DNA of 11,231 nucleotides, from NCBI GenBank assembly GCA_003454975.1, contig DMST01000314.1:9094-20324 (forward strand), in the 5' to 3' direction. The notes under the pieces were generated by a model. It did not search any database. It had not been told where the DNA came from and saw only the letters and a list, made by a program, of their open reading frames with translations. Shown piece by piece: positions 1 through 5,079 of the stretch (the first letter of the stretch is position 1; each line of letters opens with the position of its first letter). Both the position numbers and the translations under genes were made by a program. The stretch is from Cytophagales bacterium (GTDB taxonomy: Bacteria > Bacteroidota > Bacteroidia > Cytophagales > Cyclobacteriaceae).

Positions 1-472
1 ACCGGGCATGGGCCTTTTGGACCAGCTCCCGGTAGTCATCCATGGTACCCAGGTTAGCGTCGATGGCCGTCCAGTCACGTGGCCAGTAGCCATGGAAACC
101 ATAGGTTTTGCCGGTGCCTTCATTGGTGTAGCCGTGAATATTCTCATAGGGAGGCGTGAGCCACAGGGCATTTACCCCCAAATCGGAAAAGTACCCCTCC
201 TCCAGCTTTTGGATAACACCCCGTAAATCGCCGCCCAAATAGCTGCGCAGCGGGGCTCCGTTCATCTGCCTGCCCAACGATTCATCGTTGGTAGGATCAC
301 CGTTGTTGAAACGGTCAGTAAGGGCAAAATAGACCGTTGCTCCTTCCCACATAAAGGTATCTTGGGCGGCATCGGTTTCGGATGGAGTATCAGTAGACTC
401 AGTAGTAGAAGTAGACTGGCAGGCCATCAGTAGGGCCAAGCCAAAAATAGAAGTGTAGCGTGTGCGAAACAT
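1..472 (-). CDS. Lipoprotein alpha-amylase family glycoside hydrolase (GH13), N-terminal part
   Basis: This gene starts at ATG 472 on the minus strand and runs off the left edge after about 157 codons. The N-terminus has a lipoprotein signal: a hydrophobic stretch ending in LLMAC with Cys18 as the lipidation site, followed by a Ser/Thr-rich linker to about residue 38. The protein should therefore be anchored in a membrane outside the cytoplasm. The next part matches the start of the GH13 (beta/alpha)8 barrel: FALTDRFNNGD, then a GGDL segment, then LGVNALWLTPPYE, then GFHGYWPRDW followed by a D-x-NLGT segment. This layout is typical of extracellular or periplasmic alpha-amylases such as MalS and SusG types, which cut alpha-1,4-glucan links. 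The catalytic Asp and Glu would lie beyond the edge and cannot be checked. Substrate preference is inferred from the family only. Confidence 0.9.
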   Translation of the reverse strand, partial: MFRTRYTSIFGLALLMACQSTSTTESTDTPSETDAAQDTFMWEGATVYFALTDRFNNGDPTNDESLGRQMNGAPLRSYLGGDLRGVIQKLEEGYFSDLGVNALWLTPPYENIHGYTNEGTGKTYGFHGYWPRDWTAIDANLGTMDDYRELVQKAHAR

Positions 473-545
473 ATGAAAATTGATCTCATTTTGTCTCACA
501 AACTAAGCAAAAATGAGGTGTCGTTCGCGCTTGGTTTGTGCAACC

Positions 546-570
546 GTTACCGCGCCGTTTGAGTGGTAAC
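546..570. repeat. Small inverted repeat upstream of the amylase gene
   Basis: GTTACC at 546-551 and GGTAAC at 565-570 form a perfect 6-bp inverted repeat around a 13-nt spacer. It lies between the peptidase terminator and the amylase start, about 75-100 bp upstream of the amylase ATG, so it could be an operator or a weak RNA hairpin. No protein is known to bind it, and a 6-bp repeat can occur by chance. Confidence 0.3.
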
Positions 571-617
571 CTACCGTATGAGGAGCAGCCCCAAACTCTC
601 TTCTACAAACCTAGGCC

Positions 618-655
618 AATAAAAAAAGCCTGCTTCCATGATGGAGAGCAGGCTT
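618..655 (-). terminator. Intrinsic terminator of the M1 peptidase gene
   Basis: AAGCCTGCT (626-634) pairs perfectly with AGCAGGCTT (647-655). A further TCC/GGA pairing can extend the stem inside the loop. On the minus strand the stem is followed directly by a T-rich run (seven T, then A, then TT). It starts 23 nt past the stop codon of the peptidase gene. This is a textbook rho-independent terminator and separates the peptidase transcript from the amylase gene. Confidence 0.88.
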
Positions 656-678
656 CTCAGATCTCTTATCCGCAGTAC

Positions 679-2847
679 TTACTCACCGCGGCCTTCGCGG
701 AAGGCATCTACACGGCTGGGTGGCTGCTCAGAGGCAGGCCATACGTTGTTGTCTACGTCCGTATCGGCAAGCTCCTCATTCGGGTCGAACTGGATTTTTA
801 CCACCTTCTGGGTAGTATAGAACACCTTGCTGATCTCTTCGGCATTCTTACGCCAGATCTCGGCAGGAATCCGGAATTCCTCGGTAGTGCCGTCCTCGTA
901 CGTGAACTCGAAAATAAGGGGCATAACCAAACCGCCTACGTTCTCCAGTTTGATCTCGTAGAAGTGAGGGTCATCACCCAGGCGGGCCTCGGCAGCATCA
1001 TCTAACAACGCGAAAGCAAAACGATCTTCGCCTTCCATGGTAGCCATTTCCGAGTTATCGGTCAACTGGTAGTGGTTTACCTCCTTCATGGCAATGTCTA
1101 CATGGTCGGTAGTGTAGAACCATCCGCGCCAGAACCAGTCCAGATCAACCGCCGAAGCATCCTCCATAGACCGGAAGAAATCCTCAGGAGTAGGGTGCTT
1201 AAACGCCCAACGCTCAGAGTAGGTCTTGAAAGCAGCATCGAACAGCTCAGGACCCATTACGGTCTCACGCAAGATGTTGAGTGCCGTGGCAGGCTTGGTG
1301 TAGGCATTGGGGCCTAAGCGCTGCACGTTGTCCGAGGTGGTCATGATGGGGCTAATCAGTTCAGGATCAGCGCTCATGTAAGGAGTGATATACTTGGGTA
1401 CCCCACCGCGTACAGGAAAGGGATTGTCGGTCATGTGATCTTCGAAACGAACTTCCGCCAAGTATTCCACAAAGGAGTTCAGGCCTTCGTCCATCCAGGT
1501 CCACTGGCGCTCATCCGAATTGATGATCATGGGGAAGAAGTTATGGCCTACTTCGTGGATGATTACGCCAATCATGCCGTATTTGGTCTGGTCAGAGTAG
1601 CTACCGTCTTCGTTGGTACGACCGAAGTTGAAGCAGATCATGGGGTACTCCATACCAATGCGTGCCGCATTTACAGAAATGGCCTTAGGGTAAGGATAAT
1701 CGATGGTGAACTGAGAGTAGATTTCCAGAGTATGTACTACTGCGCGAGTAGAATACTCCTCCCATAGGGGGTTACCCTCTTTGGGGTACAGGGACTCGGC
1801 CATGATCACATTGCCGCCAATTTCTACACCCTGGGCATCCCAGATAAACTTCCGTGAACTGGCAAAGGCAAAGTCACGAACATTCTCGGCCTCAAACGTC
1901 CAAGTAACAGTTCCGTCAGCCCGACGCTTTTCTTTGCGCTCGGCCTCTTTCTGTGACACGATGATCACAGGCTCATCAGCAGTTTTGGCTTTCTCGTAGG
2001 CAGCCATTTGGTCTGCGGTCAGCACATCTTTCGGGTTCTGCAACACACCCGTAGCACCTACTACGTGGTCGGCAGGTACGGTAATATCTACCTTGTAATC
2101 ACCGAAGGGCAAGGTAAACTCACCTGCACCGTAAAACTGCTTGTTCTGCCAGCCGTCATAGTCGTTGTACACGGCGGCACGGGGGAAGAATTGGGCAATG
2201 GTATAGAGGTAGTTATCGTCGTCCTCGAAGTACTCATATCCTGAACGTCCACCAATTTTCATCCGGTCGTTGATGTTATAGAACCAATCGATCTGGATGT
2301 CAGTAGACTCACCCGGATTCAGCGTCTTGGGCAGGTCAATCCGCATCATGGTGTTATTAACCACATTGGGGAGGGCTTTGCCCTGACCGTCAGCCACCTT
2401 CGATACTTTAAATCCGCCGTCAAAGTCAGGACCCAAGTACTGATTGATGGAATATGAGTTGATGTTCTCACGCATCCGGGAGGTACCAATCTTGTAGCTA
2501 TCCGATTCTTTGGACCGAACATTTTGGTCCAGCTGAATCCAGATGTACTCCAACGGATCGGGTGAATTGTTTACGTAATGGATGGTTTCTGAGCCGGTGA
2601 TGGTCTGCTTCTCGTCATCCAGGGTGATGTCGATGTCATAGTCCACCTGTTGTTGCCAGTACTCATGTCCGGGTGCACCTGAGGCAGTCCGGTAGTTGTT
2701 GGGAGACGCAAAAATGGGATCAAGAGGCTCAAACTTGTCCGTGTGGAGACCAGTACGCTGCCGCTGGGCGTCAGCCCCAAAGGTAACCCCAAGGGCCATA
2801 GCGCCCAGGAGGATCGCTTTGTGAAGGCTTGTGCGCTGCTTCTTCAT
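679..2847 (-). CDS. Secreted M1 family zinc metallopeptidase (aminopeptidase N-like)
   Basis: This 722-residue protein starts with an export signal (KKQRTSLHK, a hydrophobic core, then ADA-Q near residue 27). Residues from about 60 to 270 look like the beta-rich N-terminal domain of M1 peptidases. The catalytic domain has HEVGH at 431-435 and a third zinc ligand Glu454 in WMDEGLNSF, which gives the exact HExxH-x18-E spacing of the family. The substrate motif usually written GxMEN is GMEYP here (398-402), as in many Bacteroidota members. Tyr516 (AYTKPA) is a good candidate for the transition-state tyrosine. All key residues are present, so the enzyme is probably active. It should remove N-terminal residues from peptides in the periplasm or at the surface; the substrate is unknown. 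The ATG at 2847 puts the signal peptide right at the start. A terminator follows, so it is probably a single-gene transcript. Confidence 0.95.
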   Translation of the reverse strand: MKKQRTSLHKAILLGAMALGVTFGADAQRQRTGLHTDKFEPLDPIFASPNNYRTASGAPGHEYWQQQVDYDIDITLDDEKQTITGSETIHYVNNSPDPLEYIWIQLDQNVRSKESDSYKIGTSRMRENINSYSINQYLGPDFDGGFKVSKVADGQGKALPNVVNNTMMRIDLPKTLNPGESTDIQIDWFYNINDRMKIGGRSGYEYFEDDDNYLYTIAQFFPRAAVYNDYDGWQNKQFYGAGEFTLPFGDYKVDITVPADHVVGATGVLQNPKDVLTADQMAAYEKAKTADEPVIIVSQKEAERKEKRRADGTVTWTFEAENVRDFAFASSRKFIWDAQGVEIGGNVIMAESLYPKEGNPLWEEYSTRAVVHTLEIYSQFTIDYPYPKAISVNAARIGMEYPMICFNFGRTNEDGSYSDQTKYGMIGVIIHEVGHNFFPMIINSDERQWTWMDEGLNSFVEYLAEVRFEDHMTDNPFPVRGGVPKYITPYMSADPELISPIMTTSDNVQRLGPNAYTKPATALNILRETVMGPELFDAAFKTYSERWAFKHPTPEDFFRSMEDASAVDLDWFWRGWFYTTDHVDIAMKEVNHYQLTDNSEMATMEGEDRFAFALLDDAAEARLGDDPHFYEIKLENVGGLVMPLIFEFTYEDGTTEEFRIPAEIWRKNAEEISKVFYTTQKVVKIQFDPNEELADTDVDNNVWPASEQPPSRVDAFREGRGE

Positions 2848-3057
2848 ATGAAAAGTAATATGTGTTGTCCTAACTCTGTAAATGGTTAATCAAAGAACGC
2901 GGTAAATGCCATCACCGCGAAACCATTGGTATAAATTACCCTTCTGGTCCGGCTTTCCTACGAAAACGAATGGGGAAGGCAGGCATCGAGAGCCACATAA
3001 AAAGACAAGAAGGTGGTCCCATCTATTCTTATAAAGATAGGTTCTATCCTATACTCC

Positions 3058-3065
3058 TACCTTTG
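3058..3065 (+). promoter_or_regulatory. Candidate Bacteroidota -7 promoter box in the hairpin-rich gap
   Basis: TACCTTTG matches the Bacteroidota -7 consensus TAnnTTTG in every fixed position. No clear TTTG was found 17-23 nt upstream, so the -33 half is missing or weak. If used, transcription would begin near 3070 on the plus strand and run through the following hairpins, although both flanking genes are on the minus strand. Confidence 0.35.
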
Positions 3066-3102
3066 TAACTATGATACGTCTCTCCTCTTTCTGTAAGGGC
3101 AC

Positions 3103-3144
3103 ACTGTATTAGGTTTTCACCTAATCACAGTTTGCATGCGAACT
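3103..3144. repeat. Hairpin plus overlapping near-palindrome
   Basis: ATTAGGT (3108-3114) and ACCTAAT (3119-3125) form a perfect 7-bp stem with a four-base TTTC loop. It extends by five more pairs (ACTGT 3103-3107 with ACAGT 3127-3131) across a single bulged C. It overlaps a 16-bp near-palindrome at 3129-3144 (AGTTTGCATGCGAACT) with one non-matching pair. The two are mutually exclusive as RNA folds, or could be adjacent protein sites as DNA. Function unknown. Confidence 0.45.
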
Positions 3145-3244
3145 ACAATACATCACCGACGGCTAAGGAAGGCTTTTGGCTTAAATGAGTATGACTTCCC
3201 GGACTTACCGGTGAAAATGTCGAATGTACAGCATTCACGATTGC

Positions 3245-3330
3245 TTTACGGCAATAGGATGGGATGTTCCTTTTGTTTCCCACACGGATGGGAAACCGTA
3301 AACGCTACGGTAATCAAAAATAGACGTAGC
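3245..3330. repeat. Nested and adjacent hairpins (structured RNA candidate)
   Basis: GTTTCCCA (3275-3282) and TGGGAAAC (3289-3296) form a perfect 8-bp stem with a 6-nt loop. Next to it TTTACGG (3245-3251) pairs with CCGTAAA (3296-3302), so the two stems could stack, with the 23 bases 3252-3274 bulged out on the left. Directly after, GCTACG (3304-3309) pairs with CGTAGC (3325-3330). Three perfect pairings within 86 bp is more than expected for idle spacer. Strand and role are not known. Confidence 0.45.
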
Positions 3331-3358
3331 TGGAAACATCACCGGGACACTCAATGGA

Positions 3359-3383
3359 AAACCAGGTCTTCATGATCTGGTTT
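3359..3383. terminator. Candidate terminator hairpin downstream of the small lipoprotein gene
   Basis: AAACCAG (3359-3365) pairs with CTGGTTT (3377-3383). Three more pairs inside (GTC with GAT, one of them G-U in RNA) close a 5-nt loop. It begins 19 nt past the stop codon of the minus-strand lipoprotein gene and may end that transcript, although only one T follows the stem on that strand. On the plus strand the stem is followed by ATTTTGAT, so it may instead, or also, stop a plus-strand transcript. Confidence 0.42.
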
Positions 3384-3401
3384 ATTTTGATATTGATGAT
3401 C

Positions 3402-3899
3402 CTACTCTGACCGAATTTCCGCAGCAGCACTCCTCAACTCTTCTAACATCTCCTCATCTAAGGGGGTAAGATTACCGTTCAGTAGGTTATTGGCCTCGTA
3501 GGGATCCGAAGAAAGGTCGTAGAATTCCTGGGTACCATCCGAAGTCACAATGATGGTTTCATCTTCTTCTACGTCCTCGTCCTGGATGACCGATAGTACC
3601 AGATCTGCCGTAGAAAATCCCGAATTTACTTGCACCACCGAATTGGTCACCGTGTAGTCTTCATCTGCAGTAGCAGTACTTCCCAGGCTGTAAGCGATGT
3701 TTAAGGGAACATCGGAGGTATTGACCCCATCCAAGGTGAAGGTGATCCGGAGAGAAGCATTGGCTTCCTGAATTTCTGTATTGAGGGCTACCAAAGATAC
3801 CGCACCTGTAAATTCAGGTCCGGTTTGGCAAGCAATGAGTCCTCCTAGGAGAACCAATAAGGCTACTGAATACGCGCGGATTAGGTTCGTTCGGTTCAT
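3402..3899 (-). CDS. Small lipoprotein: Calx-beta-like domain joined to a sulfatase-type C-terminal tail
   Basis: With the ATG at 3899 the protein has 165 residues; a TTG just upstream is a less likely start. The signal sequence ends in LIAC with Cys24 as lipidation site. Residues about 30-118 resemble a Calx-beta repeat: SLVALNTEIQEANASL, then TSDVPLNIAYS, a TATADEDYTV segment, and the acidic strand DEDVEEDETIIVT. From about residue 121 the text changes to DGTQEFYDLSSDPYEANNLL and a helix-like end (DEEMLEELRSAAAEIRSE). That part resembles the last 40 or so residues of many Bacteroidota sulfatases, after their catalytic domain. No sulfatase active-site motif (C/S-x-P-x-R) is present. The simplest reading is a multidomain sulfatase gene that lost its catalytic part by an in-frame deletion. 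A small independent surface protein is possible. Family resemblance is from memory, not a search. Confidence 0.72.
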   Translation of the reverse strand: MNRTNLIRAYSVALLVLLGGLIACQTGPEFTGAVSLVALNTEIQEANASLRITFTLDGVNTSDVPLNIAYSLGSTATADEDYTVTNSVVQVNSGFSTADLVLSVIQDEDVEEDETIIVTSDGTQEFYDLSSDPYEANNLLNGNLTPLDEEMLEELRSAAAEIRSE

Positions 3900-3909
3900 C
3901 AAATCAGTC

Positions 3910-3944
3910 CAAAAATAGATGTATTGGTATGGACGTGGGGCAAC
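3910..3944 (-). promoter_or_regulatory. Candidate promoter of the small lipoprotein gene
   Basis: On the minus strand TATTTTTG (3917 down to 3910) matches the -7 consensus TAnnTTTG fully. A GTTG at 3944-3941, one mismatch from the TTTG -33 box, lies 23 bp upstream, at the long end of allowed spacing. The start of transcription would be near 3906, leaving a leader of only a few bases before the ATG at 3899. The inverted repeat AAGGTT-T-AACCTT at 3949-3961 sits just upstream and could be an operator. Confidence 0.4.
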
Positions 3945-3975
3945 CGGGAAGGTTTAACCTTTGCAAGAAAAGTAG

Positions 3976-4017
3976 ACAAAACCGGGGCTATGAAGGATAA
4001 ACATCATACAGAAGCCC
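3976..4017 (-). terminator. Weak candidate terminator of the LysR-type regulator gene
   Basis: GGGC (3985-3988) pairs with GCCC (4014-4017), and TATGA (3989-3993) with TCATA (4004-4008). This gives nine pairs with a 5-nt bulge on one side and a 10-nt loop. On the minus strand GGTTTTG follows. It lies about 40 nt past the regulator's stop codon. The stem is interrupted and the T run short, so this is a modest candidate. Confidence 0.3.
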
Positions 4018-4056
4018 TTTTCAACCTGAAGAGAGACCGGCATTGGCGTATTCGGT

Positions 4057-4947
4057 TTACCCCTCGCTGAAATCCTCCAGAAAATTAGCTTCGAAGTTGG
4101 CAAAATAGGCTTGTCCACGGTCTGCCTTCCGCATGACCAGATAGTGGGTTCGTTTAAGCCCGTTTCTACCGATCCGTTTGAACACCAATTCTTCCGATAG
4201 ATTGAAGGGTTTTAGCGTCCATGCTGGAACACAGGTAACGCCCATATTGGCGGCTATCAACTGCAGGGTGACTTCCGTAAAGGGAATGGCCGATACTTTG
4301 GCCGGTACTATCCGGTTGGGCTTGAGAAAATGCTCGTACACCGAAACGTTTTCCAGAGGAAAAGAATTGATGAGTAGGTGCAAATCGGCGAAATGGCTGG
4401 CATCCAAATAGGACTCCTCCGCCAGCGGATGCTCTTGGTGCATCACCACCTTGATTTCATCCCGAAATACTTCGGTAGCATACAGCCGTTCGGAAGCAGG
4501 CTCGGTAGTAACCAAGGCCATATCCAGCTCATTGGACAGCAACTGGCTTATGGTTTGGTGCGTGGCACCCATGCTTAAATCAATGTTAATCTCGGGATAC
4601 AGAATGCCCATTTTTTGTACGAATGCTGGCAATCCGTGGAAGAAGGATTGACACTCGGCGCTTACTTTCAGCGCACCTCTTGCCCCTTCTTTGATCCGTT
4701 TGATATTACTAAATCCTTCGTCTAGGGTAGCAAACAATTGGTTGGCTACCTTGTAAAGCTCCTCCCCTTCCTGGGTGAGTTGCCATTTGTTGCGCCCTCT
4801 ATGGAACACCTTGAAGCCCAACCGGTCCTCCATTTCGCGTAGCTGATGACTGAGCGCAGACTGGGTAAGGAAAAGATGGTCTGCAGAGTTGGCCATATTC
4901 CCTTCTTCTGCTATGGATTTGATGAGCCTGAAGTATTTGAGTTCCAT
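4057..4947 (-). CDS. LysR family transcriptional regulator, MetR-like
   Basis: This 296-residue protein has the usual LysR length and layout. A winged helix-turn-helix fills residues 1-60, with the recognition helix around QSALSHQLREMEDRLGFKVF, and the effector-binding domain runs from about 90 to the end. Several stretches resemble E. coli MetR in particular: TQSALSHQ, LKVSAECQSF (MetR has LRIAIECHSC), YEHFLKPNRIVP (WRHFLQPAGVSP) and LQLIAANMGVTCVPAW (IQMVAARMGIAALPHW). MetR responds to homocysteine and controls methionine genes; no methionine gene lies nearby, so the ligand here is uncertain. It is divergent from the outer-membrane protein gene at 5080 with 132 bp between starts. That spacer holds a MetR-type inverted repeat, which suggests autoregulation and possible control of the neighbour. 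The ATG start matches the conserved LysR N-terminus. Confidence 0.93.
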   Translation of the reverse strand: MELKYFRLIKSIAEEGNMANSADHLFLTQSALSHQLREMEDRLGFKVFHRGRNKWQLTQEGEELYKVANQLFATLDEGFSNIKRIKEGARGALKVSAECQSFFHGLPAFVQKMGILYPEINIDLSMGATHQTISQLLSNELDMALVTTEPASERLYATEVFRDEIKVVMHQEHPLAEESYLDASHFADLHLLINSFPLENVSVYEHFLKPNRIVPAKVSAIPFTEVTLQLIAANMGVTCVPAWTLKPFNLSEELVFKRIGRNGLKRTHYLVMRKADRGQAYFANFEANFLEDFSEG

Positions 4948-4951
4948 ATCT

Positions 4952-4959
4952 CAAACCTA
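4952..4959 (-). promoter_or_regulatory. -7 promoter box of the LysR-type regulator, possibly leaderless
   Basis: On the minus strand TAGGTTTG (4959 down to 4952) matches the Bacteroidota -7 consensus exactly. Its last base lies only 5 bp from the A of the ATG at 4947, so transcription would start at or next to the start codon. No TTTG is seen at the -33 position; that place is near the inverted repeat at 4983-4997, which fits a promoter that depends on an activator or is controlled by its own product. Confidence 0.45.
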
Positions 4960-4982
4960 CCCAAAATAGTCCTTCCCTGTAG

Positions 4983-4997
4983 TTGAAAAAATTTCAA
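4983..4997. promoter_or_regulatory. MetR-type LysR operator in the divergent promoter region
   Basis: TTGAAA-AAA-TTTCAA is a perfect 6-bp inverted repeat. It contains TGAA-N5-TTCA, the binding consensus known for MetR of enteric bacteria. Its centre is about 43 bp upstream of the start of the regulator gene and 90 bp upstream of the ATG at 5080, a usual place for a LysR-type site. The regulator's recognition helix (SALSHQ) is the same as in MetR, which supports the match. Binding itself is inferred. Confidence 0.62.
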
Positions 4998-5079
4998 GTA
5001 AGCGCCTCAAGACATCTCAGCTAAAAACCCGGCATTCCTCCCCCCGGCCCACGTCTTTTGACAGGAAAACGGATGGATT

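Larger units (their letters stand above)
2848..3401. other. Long intergenic stretch with no convincing gene, rich in hairpins
   Basis: These 554 bp separate the small lipoprotein gene from the M1 peptidase gene. No reading frame here resembles a known protein. The left third (2848-3057) would hold the peptidase promoter; a TTTG (minus strand, 2891-2894) could be its -33 element, but no good -7 box lies at the right spacing. A weak hairpin, GCTTTCC (2952-2958) with GGAAGGC (2974-2980), also lies there. The right part holds a consensus -7 box on the plus strand and several perfect hairpins, listed separately. A second -7-like box, CAAAAATA at 3315-3322 (TATTTTTG on the minus strand), has no -33 partner. 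Confidence 0.6.

Noticed and set aside
1435..1767. Long open frame on the plus strand inside the M1 peptidase gene (also frames at 538-1005 and 2008-2244).
   Set aside because: They lie opposite a gene whose zinc motif and other conserved residues are intact; their products have no recognisable domains.
1..2847. A starch-use locus built from the amylase and the M1 peptidase.
   Set aside because: No SusC/SusD-like genes are present in the window, and a strong terminator separates the two genes.
3136..3375. A 79-codon open frame on the plus strand in the hairpin-rich gap.
   Set aside because: Its product is rich in Arg and His, resembles no family I know, and overlaps several perfect stems that better explain the sequence. 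It remains possible but unsupported.
5058..5063. TTGACA upstream of the DUF5916 gene, like a sigma-70 -35 box.
   Set aside because: A -10 box at proper spacing would fall on the start codon, and Bacteroidota use different promoter elements.
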